NCBI GenBank assembly: GCA_910575475.1
Contig: CAJTGD010000031.1
Coordinates: forward strand, 1 to 64,000
Length of the DNA stretch: 64,000 nt
Direction of reading: 5' to 3'
Source of the DNA: Lachnospiraceae bacterium
GTDB lineage: Bacteria > Bacillota > Clostridia > Lachnospirales > Lachnospiraceae
Made by a program: the position numbers and the translations under genes. Below, piece by piece: positions 35,109-43,751 of the stretch (positions are counted from its first letter, which is position 1; the number at the start of each line of letters is the position of its first letter). The notes beneath the pieces are model-generated. The model saw nothing but the letters and a program-made list of their open reading frames with translations, was not told where the DNA came from and did no database searches.

Positions 35109-37343
35109 CTATACAGCCAGTTTCAGCTGTTCCATTTCTTCTGGTCTCTGCTTCTGTTCTGCATAATAAAATTCTTGAATCCTCTGTCCCAGTACTGTAT
35201 TGCGCTTTCCGCTGTCATCTGTATGGATGCACTGGCACACTGCGTTCCAGTCCCCCACCAGATAAACCTTGCACTTTGCCCTGGTAATCGCTGTGTAGAG
35301 GATGTTCCGCTTCAGCATGGTGTAAAACGCTTTAATGCAGGGAATGATCACAACCGGATATTCGGAACCCTGGGATTTATGGATCGTGATCGCATTGGCA
35401 TGCTCCACCATCTCCATCTGTTCCCTTTCATACCGAACCATCCGGTTTTCCGAGAACTGGATCTGCACCTTTTGGTTTCCATCCTGATCTTCATAAATAT
35501 CCTGGATAATCCCCATATCTCCGTTGCTCACCAGCTCCGTATTCTTATTCTGCAGGATCTTATCACCAACCCGGAACATATCTTTCCCTATCGCCAGTTC
35601 ATTCTTTCCAACCGCAGGCGGATTAATCAGATCCTCCAGCGCCCGGTTTAACTCCACTACGCCGGCGGCAGTCTTTACACGGTAGGATGTCAATATCTGC
35701 ACCTGCTCCAATCCATGTTTCCTGACTTCCTCCAGATACAGCTTCTTTACCGTCTCTGCAGTGGGTTCTGTCCCTTTACATGGGACAAATGCAAAATCTT
35801 CCCCCAGATAAAGGTGCGTTTGGTTCTGCTGGATTAGCTTTGCGTTCACCGGGATATTGCTTGACGCGCCCTGCCGGTAGACCATATCCAGTACCGTTAC
35901 CGGGATCAGACCACAGCCAATCAGCTGCCGGAACACATCCCCGGCCCCCACGGATGGAAGCTGGTCCACATCTCCTAACAGCAGTATCCTTGCGCTGTCT
36001 TTGACCCTGCTGAAGAACTCATAAGCAAGGTGCATGTCTACCATGGAAACCTCATCCACATTCAGGAATTCTGCTTCCAAATACTGGAACCCCAGATTGT
36101 AGTCGCTTCCTCCGAGCAGGCCCAATGCCATATGCATAGTGGAAGCCTCATCATTCCCGGTGCTTTCCGCCATCCTTCTGGCCGCACGTCCGGTAGGCGC
36201 CATCAGCTGTACCGTTGTCTTGCATTTCAGGCCATGGATATAAAGGATGACCTTAAGAACCGTCGTTTTTCCTGTGCCGGGACCTCCTGTAATGATGCTT
36301 AAAGGGCTTTCAAACACCATCCTTACCGCTTGTTTCTGCCGTTCTGACAGTGTGATACCTAAGACATGCTGTGCCTGATCAAGCTCAGCCTCAATCGGAA
36401 ATGGCTGTCTTGGCATCTGCAGCTTTTTTGCAATCATTACCGCAGTCAGGCGTTCTTCTTCATATTGTTGGAAAATATATACCTTCCCGTTATCCACAAC
36501 GATGCTCTGCTGCATGACCAGCTGATAAAGCACACGGCTGACATCCTGCTCTGTTACAGCCGGAACCGTCAAATCCTGATTCAGTAACGCCAGGGTCTTA
36601 TCAATAAGCATTTCCTGATTCAGATACAGATGCCCTTCTTTCATAGCCTCATGCAGGATATAACTGATACATCCCGAAATACGCATGGGATCATTCAACG
36701 CCCTGCATAACTGCCTGCCAATCGCATCCACCGTCAGAAAACCGAAGCCTTTTACCGCACATAACATATACGGACGGCTCTGGATGATACGGACAGATTC
36801 CTCATGGAAAGTTTTCAGAATCATGTTCACCTTCTTCGGCGTTACCTTATAGGGAGCGAGAAAGGTCATCAGCTCCCGGAATACCTGGTTCTGCCCGTAA
36901 GATTCCACGATCTCTCTTAACTTCCGTTCGGAAATCCCCCGGATAGACAAAAGTTTTTCCGGAGATTTTTCTATTACATCCAGGGTCTGCAGTCCGAACT
37001 GCTGGTAGATAGCCTCCGCCGTTCTCTGCTTTACGCCTTTGATGGCCCCGGAAGAAAGGTATCCGATGATTCCTGCCTTTGTCCGCGGCACAATCTCCAT
37101 GAAGGAGTCTACCTTCAGCTGCAGTCCATGGTTTCCATTCTCCCAGTCACCTTCCATTTCCAACTCAATCGTATTGGTCAGCGGCAGGTTGTAGCCTACC
37201 GCCGTAAAACCAATGATATTTCTGCTTTCCAGGTATTTATTTCTGGCGGAAAGGGGTACTGACTCATCGTAGGTGGAATAGACGGCGACCGTAAATCCGT
37301 TCTCTTCACTTTGGAAGATTTTATTTACAAACCTGCACCGCAT
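35109..37343 (-). CDS. recD2: RecD2-type DNA helicase
   Basis: A 744-residue superfamily 1B helicase. The N-terminal half carries the helix-hairpin-helix segments of RecD2 (IKGVKQRTAEAIYQQFG and IRGISERKLREIVES). Walker A is GGPGTGKTT at 353-361; the acidic motif II is NVDEVSMVD, and the late motif is TIHKSQGSEYPVV. It unwinds DNA 5' to 3' without RecBC. The start overlaps the upstream gene by 19 nt. It probably acts in element replication or recombination. Confidence 0.92.
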   Translation of the reverse strand: MRCRFVNKIFQSEENGFTVAVYSTYDESVPLSARNKYLESRNIIGFTAVGYNLPLTNTIELEMEGDWENGNHGLQLKVDSFMEIVPRTKAGIIGYLSSGAIKGVKQRTAEAIYQQFGLQTLDVIEKSPEKLLSIRGISERKLREIVESYGQNQVFRELMTFLAPYKVTPKKVNMILKTFHEESVRIIQSRPYMLCAVKGFGFLTVDAIGRQLCRALNDPMRISGCISYILHEAMKEGHLYLNQEMLIDKTLALLNQDLTVPAVTEQDVSRVLYQLVMQQSIVVDNGKVYIFQQYEEERLTAVMIAKKLQMPRQPFPIEAELDQAQHVLGITLSERQKQAVRMVFESPLSIITGGPGTGKTTVLKVILYIHGLKCKTTVQLMAPTGRAARRMAESTGNDEASTMHMALGLLGGSDYNLGFQYLEAEFLNVDEVSMVDMHLAYEFFSRVKDSARILLLGDVDQLPSVGAGDVFRQLIGCGLIPVTVLDMVYRQGASSNIPVNAKLIQQNQTHLYLGEDFAFVPCKGTEPTAETVKKLYLEEVRKHGLEQVQILTSYRVKTAAGVVELNRALEDLINPPAVGKNELAIGKDMFRVGDKILQNKNTELVSNGDMGIIQDIYEDQDGNQKVQIQFSENRMVRYEREQMEMVEHANAITIHKSQGSEYPVVIIPCIKAFYTMLKRNILYTAITRAKCKVYLVGDWNAVCQCIHTDDSGKRNTVLGQRIQEFYYAEQKQRPEEMEQLKLAV

Positions 37344-37726
37344 CCCATTCCTCCCTCCAGCTCTTTAACGGCTCTGAGTTCAAAAGGCTTCTCCTCACTG
37401 TCATACCAGTAAACTTCCATACCTTTTGCAAATGCCTCCCTGATTTCCCCTGCCATGCCGGAACTGACACGCCTGCCGCAGACAATCAATATATCGCACA
37501 AATCCATCAGCTCCATTCCGATCCGGAGGGCGGTTTCCCGTTCCTCCGGAATCGAATCATCTAACATCAGGGGCAGATACGCATGGGAAGCAAAGGCTCT
37601 GCAATGATAGAGAACTTTCATCTTTTCCATATAGAACCTTGCCATATCCATGTTGTGGCTGACTCCTTTCGCGTCAGAGGCAGAAAGCGGAGAGCAGATA
37701 TATGCTTTTTTCCCGCTTAACATCAT
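37325..37726 (-). CDS. DUF4406-like nucleoside deoxyribosyltransferase-fold protein
   Basis: A 133-residue protein: KKAYICSPLSAS start, HAYLPLMLDD, then MDLCDILIVCGRRVSSGMAGEI, the pattern of DUF4406 and related nucleoside 2-deoxyribosyltransferase folds. Overlaps both neighbours, so it is tightly coupled. It may modify or hydrolyse nucleotides, but activity is not shown. Confidence 0.75.
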   Translation of the reverse strand: MMLSGKKAYICSPLSASDAKGVSHNMDMARFYMEKMKVLYHCRAFASHAYLPLMLDDSIPEERETALRIGMELMDLCDILIVCGRRVSSGMAGEIREAFAKGMEVYWYDSEEKPFELRAVKELEGGMGCGAGL

Positions 37727-38766
37727 GCCGCCTCCTTCTTTACCCGGAATGTCCGGCTCTCTGTGGTCCTGGTATATTCCTCAAAAATATCCGGATGCTG
37801 GATCTTCAGTTTCTCCATGGCATCCTTCCCAACCTGGGTACGCCTGGTCGGATTGTAAGTAATCCTGTAACGGCTGACTCCATCGGATAAGACTGCCTTG
37901 CAGGAAGCGCCAAGCTGCTCTACAAACGGCACACTAAGCTCCCTCTGCAGCGCCTCGATTTCCTTTTTCCGTTTTTCCAGCTGGGATTTTTCTTCTGATA
38001 AGATAAGATATTTTTCAAGATCGACAGAATCAAAAGTTGAGATTTCAATCTCCGGAAGATTCTTGTCGGCATATCCGCCGTATTTCCGGATACTTGCAAG
38101 GATCAGGTCCGGCTTCCCGTTAAACGGCGGTTCTACCTGCTTTTCCACATATTCCTTCCAGAAATATTCTTCCTGGGAAATGATCTCTTCCTCCTCCATC
38201 ACATCCCGGTCAATCGGCCGGATGACAAATTCATTCTCGTTGTTTCCATAGAGGCAGGCAATATAGGCTTTGTCCATGTTCATAACCGACAGGTAATGCC
38301 GCACCTGCAGGACGTAATGATCCGGAATCCCTCCGTCCTCCCACTTTGACCTGGCATTGTAATTACAGGTCTTGCACTCTAAAATACCGTAAGAGCCATC
38401 CGGGAAAATGATGAAAAAATCCACATCCGCCAGCATAAACGGATACAGCGGATGCCGGAACATCTTCCGTACCGGGAATACGGTAAGCCCTGTCTTCTTT
38501 GAGAAGATTTCAGCCACTAAGTCCTCCAGCCGGTGTCCGACTTCCTTTGCCACCCAGTTGCTTTCTTCTTCAATCAATGGTTCGATTCCGAGCTTATCAT
38601 TATAAAGGTCACGGATGGTTGCAAAGGGGGAAATTCCCATAATGGCAGCCACGTCGCTTCCTCCGATCCCAAGCTTCCGGTATGAAAGCCAGTCCTCACG
38701 GGAGAGGGTGTCCGTATCAACAATAACCTCTGGTTCATAATTCAGATTCAAACTTGTCTGGTTCAT
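37723..38766 (-). CDS. YqaJ-family viral recombinase (exonuclease)
   Basis: A 347-residue protein of the lambda-exonuclease/YqaJ class. Landmarks are WLSYRKLGIGGSDVAAIMG near residue 26, FMLADVDFFI near 113 and GILECKTCN near 127 with the D...E-x-K active-site pattern. A coiled-coil and basic C terminus follow. The start at 38766 has GAGGAGG six nt upstream. It probably resects DNA ends for the annealing protein at 33106. Confidence 0.88.
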   Translation of the reverse strand: MNQTSLNLNYEPEVIVDTDTLSREDWLSYRKLGIGGSDVAAIMGISPFATIRDLYNDKLGIEPLIEEESNWVAKEVGHRLEDLVAEIFSKKTGLTVFPVRKMFRHPLYPFMLADVDFFIIFPDGSYGILECKTCNYNARSKWEDGGIPDHYVLQVRHYLSVMNMDKAYIACLYGNNENEFVIRPIDRDVMEEEEIISQEEYFWKEYVEKQVEPPFNGKPDLILASIRKYGGYADKNLPEIEISTFDSVDLEKYLILSEEKSQLEKRKKEIEALQRELSVPFVEQLGASCKAVLSDGVSRYRITYNPTRRTQVGKDAMEKLKIQHPDIFEEYTRTTESRTFRVKKEAA

Positions 38767-38878
38767 CTTAATCCTCCTCAATTTTCATTAAAAACGTCTT
38801 CGTTAAACCTGTCTTGTAAAGTGCTTATCAGAAAAACAAGCGATAACAGCAGTACAGCTTTTATGGCTTCTCATACAG

Positions 38879-40021
38879 TTACCACTTGATCGCGCCGCTG
38901 ACATCATATTCCTTCCAGTTCAGCGCCAATGCACGGGTCACCTGCTCCTCTAAACTGATAATCCCATGTCCCTGCATCCCTTCACAGGCTGCAAAAAAGC
39001 ACGCCTCGTTGATTGCAAAGTAGAGGTCATGGGCGGTACAGGGATCTGTCCCGTTCTGGTTCTCAAACATTTCTGCCACTTCATGAATCAGCTTTTTCCG
39101 GATTCCGATACGCTTCATTACAAGCTTCAGGCAGTTTAAAGGATTCCGGATTTCAATATCCATTAGCCTCGTCATATCTGCAACCACGTCCTGATATCTG
39201 GAACAAAGCATCCGTAAGTTTCCCATAAACTGCACCAGGTCTGCACCTCCGGTATGAGCTAATTTAATCGGGCTTCCAAGATTGATCGTCCGGTTCCCGC
39301 TGTCACACAACAGCATCGGGTACAGGTTCGCACCGCTGGCCGCCACATCTGAAGTAGTGAGCCTTACTGCAGGCGCAATCACCTTGTCACTCATGCCATG
39401 GTCAGCAAGGGCATTCCGGTAAGTATCCAGAAGCTCCTGGTTTCCTCCAAGCTCCCACATAGCCGACACAATGGAATGGTCAAATGCGCCGGAGCCTTCC
39501 ATATAACTGCTCCCTCTAAAATTGCTGTCAAGATACTGTATGGTCGTTTCAAAGATTGCACGCATATCGAGAATGCTGTAATCGTGGCTGTCCCCGCCGT
39601 GTACGGCAGACACTTTCCCGTCCGCAATCTTAATCAGTGCATCGCCTTTTGCCACTTTCAGGCAATAGTTCACTACTTTCGCATAATTAGATTTCTCCAG
39701 CTTCCGTAAGCCTGCCCCGGAGATCCCTGCACGGTCCAGGATAGTTTTAATGGCACAGTCCCGTACCGGGTAGGTTTCCCCTCTGACCTTTAATGCCAGC
39801 TGGGTATTCTTCTCTGTGTCCTTTAAAATATCCTCCCAGTCCGATACGGAAGTATCTCCCGCACATTCTGCCTCCTGGCTGATCGGAACCAGCCTGAGAG
39901 ACCTGGTAGGCTTGCGGATCCATGTGGCAGCCTTTGCCCGTTCTGCCAGAAAATCCAGCATTTCCTTTGGGTTTGCAAACGTCGTTTCAAATGCGTCTGC
40001 ATAGATTCTTGTTTCATTCAT
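38879..40021 (-). CDS. DUF932-like element protein
   Basis: A 380-residue protein. The ATG at 40021 follows AGGTGG; the open frame extends through the whole leader to 40390 but that part lacks a ribosome site. The middle (APAVRLTTSDVAASGANLYP and DIEIRNPLNCLKLV) loosely recalls DUF932 proteins of phages and plasmids. First gene of the backbone operon. Function unknown. Confidence 0.6.
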   Translation of the reverse strand: MNETRIYADAFETTFANPKEMLDFLAERAKAATWIRKPTRSLRLVPISQEAECAGDTSVSDWEDILKDTEKNTQLALKVRGETYPVRDCAIKTILDRAGISGAGLRKLEKSNYAKVVNYCLKVAKGDALIKIADGKVSAVHGGDSHDYSILDMRAIFETTIQYLDSNFRGSSYMEGSGAFDHSIVSAMWELGGNQELLDTYRNALADHGMSDKVIAPAVRLTTSDVAASGANLYPMLLCDSGNRTINLGSPIKLAHTGGADLVQFMGNLRMLCSRYQDVVADMTRLMDIEIRNPLNCLKLVMKRIGIRKKLIHEVAEMFENQNGTDPCTAHDLYFAINEACFFAACEGMQGHGIISLEEQVTRALALNWKEYDVSGAIKW

Positions 40022-40371
40022 GTGTTCTTCCACCTTTCTTAAATAAATTTTATCCATAAACGGCTCATTGGCCAGTTTTGGCAGCTTTATCCATAAAATC
40101 TCCCTATGGTGATTTCCTTCGGATGACTGCAATAAAAAAGGAATGAAACAGAGATTTTCTCCATTCATTCCACAATAACTGGCTGATATTTTAATAAGTA
40201 TATCCTGCCACAAAACAAAAAGTGCCACTACAGGCCGGAAACGGCATATGGTGACACTCCTTACAAACATAAACAGCTTATGCAGACAGATTTCTTTTTT
40301 TCTGTCCTGTGCTTTTGGGATTCCTGACAATCCAAAAGCTCTCCCACAAAGGGTATGCATAAAATCAACTA
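40022..40371 (-). promoter_or_regulatory. long leader with two intrinsic terminators
   Basis: Two terminators lie on the minus strand before the first gene. The first pairs GTGTCAC with GTGGCAC around 40222-40256 with an inner GCCG/CGGC and is followed by TTTTTGTTTTG. The second (40140-40171) pairs GGAATGAA with TTTCATTCC and is followed by TTTTTTATT. Both should stop transcription unless read through, so the operon needs antitermination or conditional refolding. A frame runs through this leader but has no ribosome site. Confidence 0.65.
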
Positions 40372-40378
40372 TACCAGT

Positions 40379-40407
40379 ATAGTAACACAAGATATAGTCA
40401 ATGTCAA
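40379..40407 (-). promoter_or_regulatory. promoter of the backbone operon with operator-like motifs
   Basis: On the minus strand TTGACA (40402-40407), 17 bp, TACTAT (40379-40384). The spacer contains ACTATATC, inverse of the GATATAGT at 9312. A perfect palindrome ACTATATATAGT (40418-40429) and another ATATATAGT (40452-40460) lie just upstream. The Xre protein at 40863 is a candidate ligand. Confidence 0.7.
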
Positions 40408-40461
40408 TTTTATTTATACTATATATAGTTTTATGTTCTGGTTCATATACAATATATAGTT

Positions 40462-40662
40462 CTATGCATCATTTTCTATTATAAAATCTATGGTCTCCCC
40501 CAAAAATTCCTTACATGTATGTTGAACCTTCCCATGCAGCCGGTCATCCTGCTTTGCAGACTCACTACAGAGCTCCAGATAAGGGCATTGATCGCAGTTG
40601 TTCTGTACAGCCTCCTTTAACCACTCAATTTCCTTTGCAGTCCCGATTACCTTCACTTTCAT
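40462..40662 (-). CDS. small cysteine-rich protein
   Basis: A 66-residue protein with a four-cysteine set (CDQCPYLELC and a later C), suggestive of metal binding. I prefer the ATG at 40662, close to GGAAGGAG; the frame continues to 40722. It is upstream of the backbone promoter and divergent from the Xre gene. Confidence 0.5.
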   Translation of the reverse strand: MKVKVIGTAKEIEWLKEAVQNNCDQCPYLELCSESAKQDDRLHGKVQHTCKEFLGETIDFIIENDA

Positions 40663-40862
40663 CCACTCCTTCCAATAGCCATCATATCCCAAAGAGCATA
40701 GTTTATCACATTCATTCTGCAAAATTCTTTCTTCTATTTGTATTATATCCTCAATATACAGATATAATCAATCATATATTCTAATATACAGCATTTATAA
40801 CTATTATATTCCGCATTTCTACATAAACAAATAGGATAAAATAAATTTGTGAGGTGTAGAAG

Positions 40863-41180
40863 ATGGATAAAAGGTATGTAGCAGACCGTATCACAGAGTT
40901 GCGGATTAAGAAGAATGTATCAGAATATCAGATGAGCCTGGACTTGGGGAAGAATAAAAGTTATATCCAGAATATCAGTTCCGGACGTTCCCTGCCATCC
41001 ATGAGCCAGTTTTACGAAATCTGCCAGTACTTCAATATCACACCATACCAGTTTTTTGACGAGGAATTGCACAACCTTCCGCTGTACCAGAAAGCCTGTG
41101 ACCTTCTGAAGCAGTTAGACGAAGATGACATGATGACGATAATTCCTCTCTTAAAACGCTTATCTAACAAAGAAAAATAA
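40863..41180 (+). CDS. Xre-type regulator
   Basis: A 105-residue protein with an HTH_XRE fold (ITELRIKKNVSEYQMSLDLGK, then SYIQNISSGRSLPSMSQF) and a C-terminal helical tail. GAGGTG precedes the ATG. Located between the backbone promoter and the xis-int genes, it is the likely master repressor of excision and transfer genes. Confidence 0.85.
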   Translation: MDKRYVADRITELRIKKNVSEYQMSLDLGKNKSYIQNISSGRSLPSMSQFYEICQYFNITPYQFFDEELHNLPLYQKACDLLKQLDEDDMMTIIPLLKRLSNKEK

Positions 41181-41509
41181 GAAATCTTGCCGGGTTGCCT
41201 CCAGGTGATCCGATTTTTCTTGATTATTTTTATCATTTCTTGATTTATTTTAACTTCTTTCAAAAATTTTCCAATCTCCCGAATTTCGACACTATTACTT
41301 ATATGAGAGGACAAATAATCAAGGATTATTTGTGCCTCCACGTACCTTGACAATTTCATACATCTTTCAGGAGATTGATACCAGGTGCTGTAGATAGTGT
41401 GCATGGACGCACGCCTGCAGCTTAAAGATTACACAGTAACGCCTGCTACGTGGCCGGAAAGGGCATAGGAACTGGCTTCTGGAAGATCAACAACATTAAT
41501 AATTTGAAA

Positions 41510-41538
41510 TTTACAAGGCAGCAAAAGGGACGTATAAT
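41510..41538 (+). promoter_or_regulatory. promoter of xis-int
   Basis: TTTACA (41510-41515), 17 bp, TATAAT (41533-41538), about 60 nt before the xis start. The rest of the 41181-41596 stretch has no other feature I can support. Confidence 0.7.
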
Positions 41539-41596
41539 AAAAATATGAGGAGTTTTGGCTATACGTTACCTATGCTGTCAAAAGAAAGGAGTACAT

Positions 41597-41809
41597 ATGA
41601 CAGCAAATTCTAACCAAGAAACATCTGCTGTACATTCAGAAGGATCAACGACCTACTCTGTACAAGAAATTGCCGTCATTTTAGGTATAAGCAAGAAATT
41701 AGCATACAAATTATGTGAAGAGAACTGCTTTATCTCAAAACGAATCGGCAGAATCATACGGATAAATAAGAGATCTTTTGAGGACTGGCTGAATAGCGGA
41801 ACACAATAA
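41597..41809 (+). CDS. xis: excisionase-type MerR/HTH protein
   Basis: A 70-residue protein with a winged HTH of the excisionase type: YSVQEIAVILGISKKLAYKL then IGRIIRINKRSFEDWL. AAAGGAG precedes the ATG at 41597. It bends DNA for integrase during excision. It precedes the integrase gene by 15 nt. Confidence 0.88.
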   Translation: MTANSNQETSAVHSEGSTTYSVQEIAVILGISKKLAYKLCEENCFISKRIGRIIRINKRSFEDWLNSGTQ

Positions 41810-41824
41810 AAGAGGTGAAAACGT

Positions 41825-43207
41825 ATGGCTACGATTATCAAGCGTAAGAAAAATTATTCGGTTGTTTACTACTATGAAACCGAATCCGGCGAGAAAAAAC
41901 AAAAATGGGAGACATTTACAAACCGTAAGGATGCCAACAAACGGAAAATCGAGATTGAGAACCAACAGGAACAAGGGGTTTTTGTTGCTCCAACATCACA
42001 AACACTGGAAGATTTTCTATATGACTTCGTAAATTTATATGGTGAGAAGAAATGGAGCATAAGCACATATGATAATAATGTGTCACTGATTGGTAATTAT
42101 ATCACCCCTATCATTGGTAAAACTCCGATCCAGAATATCAATCGGAAATTTGTAGATCAATACTATAACACGCTTAAAAAGACAAAACCTGTAATGGTAC
42201 AAAACAAGCAGCCCAGAAGTGAATACTTGCCGCCACAAACGATTGAGCGGATCTTTAAGCTGTTATCCTGTGCTTTCAGACAGGCGGTGAAATGGGAGCT
42301 TGTAGGAAAGAATCCTTTTGAGCTTTCAGATGCATTACCTAAAATAAAGTATAAAAAGCGTGATATATGGGATGCAGAGACTATTTCCAAAGCACTCGAT
42401 GAATGCAGGGACGGAAAGTTATATGTCGCAATGAATCTTTCTTTTGCATGTTCAATGAGAGAAGGAGAGATTCTTGGCCTGACCTGGGATATGGTGCATA
42501 TTTCAGATGAAGACATCAAAGCTGAAAATACTTATATAGATATTCAAAAGGAATTGTTAAGAGTCTCAAAACGGACGATTGAAATTCTTGATAAAAAGGA
42601 TATTTACTTTATTTTTCCGCCGCTGATGCCTAACACATCTACAAGGGTTGTTTTAAAAAAGCCAAAAACTGACAGCAGTATCCGCCGTGTATGGATTCCT
42701 AAAACTCTTGCTTATATATTGAGAGACTGGAAAAAACATCAGGATGAGCTGAAAGAATTTCTCGGCGATGAATACCAAGATTTCAATCTTGTTGTGGCTC
42801 TTCAGAATGGACGTCCCTGTGAAGGCAGAGTTCTTTTGAAATCTTTTGAAGAACTTCGCACCAGGGCAAAGCTGCCAAACGTAGTATTCCATTCACTGCG
42901 TCATTCCAGTACGACTTATAAGCTGAAATTAAACCATGGTGATATTAAAGCTACGCAAGGGGATACCGGACATGCACAAACGGATATGATCACAGAAATT
43001 TATTCTCATATTCTGGATGAGGACAGAAAAGTAAATGCTCAGAAGTTTGAAGCTGCTTTTTATAAAAATCCCGATTTACGCAAATCCGGGCCGCCAGCTT
43101 CGGATACACAGACAAATTCCGGTGATATTGATCTGAATATATTGATTAAAAAGTTAAAAGACTCTCCGGAATTAGCAACAACATTGGCTCAATTATTAGT
43201 TCAATAA
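41825..43207 (+). CDS. int: tyrosine site-specific integrase
   Basis: A 460-residue tyrosine recombinase, a little longer than Tn916 integrase. N-terminal arm-binding domain (residues 1-60), core-binding SAM-like domain (60-165), then the catalytic part with CSMREGEILGL (Arg near 211), HSLRHS (near 353) and the nucleophile in EIYSHIL (Tyr near 394). A tail of about 60 residues follows. Candidate arm sites lie directly downstream. Confidence 0.93.
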   Translation: MATIIKRKKNYSVVYYYETESGEKKQKWETFTNRKDANKRKIEIENQQEQGVFVAPTSQTLEDFLYDFVNLYGEKKWSISTYDNNVSLIGNYITPIIGKTPIQNINRKFVDQYYNTLKKTKPVMVQNKQPRSEYLPPQTIERIFKLLSCAFRQAVKWELVGKNPFELSDALPKIKYKKRDIWDAETISKALDECRDGKLYVAMNLSFACSMREGEILGLTWDMVHISDEDIKAENTYIDIQKELLRVSKRTIEILDKKDIYFIFPPLMPNTSTRVVLKKPKTDSSIRRVWIPKTLAYILRDWKKHQDELKEFLGDEYQDFNLVVALQNGRPCEGRVLLKSFEELRTRAKLPNVVFHSLRHSSTTYKLKLNHGDIKATQGDTGHAQTDMITEIYSHILDEDRKVNAQKFEAAFYKNPDLRKSGPPASDTQTNSGDIDLNILIKKLKDSPELATTLAQLLVQ

Positions 43208-43212
43208 CTTAT

Positions 43213-43300
43213 TAGCACGAAAACCTACTAATTCTCCTATTAGCAGAGGTGCTGATTTTATTAGCAAACTACGGCGTTATGGTTCGTTTCCATATTAGCA
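43213..43300. repeat. TTAGCA repeats, candidate integrase arm sites
   Basis: TTAGCA occurs at 43213, 43241, 43261 and 43295 in the same orientation, three times preceded by TA and twice extended to TTAGCAAAC. Such short direct repeats next to int are typical of arm-type binding sites. Confidence 0.55.
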
Positions 43301-43359
43301 AACATGATTTTTTATGCATTTCACATTATGCATTAACAAATAAATAATCTGTTCTGTTA

Positions 43360-43392
43360 AAAAACGCCGCAAACCTTATGTTTACGGCGTTT
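43360..43392 (-). terminator. terminator of element tRNA-Arg
   Basis: On the minus strand AACGCCG and CGGCGTT form a stem around a loop, followed by TTTTT. It lies directly after the tRNA 3' end. Confidence 0.75.
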
Positions 43393-43396
43393 CTAC

Positions 43397-43469
43397 GTTC
43401 CTGACTGGAGTCGAACCAGCGGCCTATTGCTTAGGAGGCAATCGCTCTATCCTACTGAGCTACAGGAAC
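43397..43469 (-). tRNA. tRNA-Arg (anticodon CCT), intact
   Basis: A complete 73-nt cloverleaf on the minus strand. Acceptor GTTCCTG/CAGGAAC, D arm GCTC...GAGC, anticodon arm ATTGC-CTCCTAA-GCAAT with anticodon CCT, T arm GCTGG/CCAGT with TTCGACT loop. No CCA is encoded. It decodes AGG. A TATAAT box lies 12 nt before it. It differs in sequence from the broken copy at 43542 and lies between int and that copy, so it is probably element-borne. Confidence 0.95.
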
Positions 43470-43541
43470 TTGTGTATATTATAACGGTTTTATGCAACCA
43501 TTATAAACTAATTATGCAATTTTTGTTTTGAACGAGCACCC

Positions 43542-43582
43542 ACTTAGGAGGCGGTCGCTCTATCCAGCTGAGCTATAGCGAC
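43542..43582 (-). pseudogene. 5' half of a host tRNA-Arg (CCT), interrupted
   Basis: Read on the minus strand, GTCGCTATAGC, GAGC and the loop CTCCTAAG match the 5' half of a normal tRNA-Arg(CCT) up to the anticodon loop. Then the sequence changes to TGGGTGCTCG with no 3' half. A promoter-like TTGATT-17-TAAAAT lies upstream on the host side. This is the likely right boundary of the element. Confidence 0.75.
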
Positions 43583-43751
43583 AAGATGAACATCTGTTCT
43601 TTTTTCAAATGATCCATTTTCCTACAGATGTCCAACACTGTTTATTTTAACACCAGACCTCTATAAAATCAATCTTTTTTTATCTATTTCTATAAAATTC
43701 TAAAAGTTGGTGAGGTAATAAGTCCAATTCCATTCTAAAAGGTAGAAAATC

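Noticed and set aside
40022-40390. Upstream extension of the gene at 38879 through the leader
   Set aside because: The extension covers two terminators and lacks a ribosome site, while AGGTGG precedes the ATG at 40021.
41012-41404. 130-codon minus-strand frame over the Xre gene and its downstream region
   Set aside because: It lies antisense to a convincing Xre gene, has no ribosome site and no protein-like pattern.
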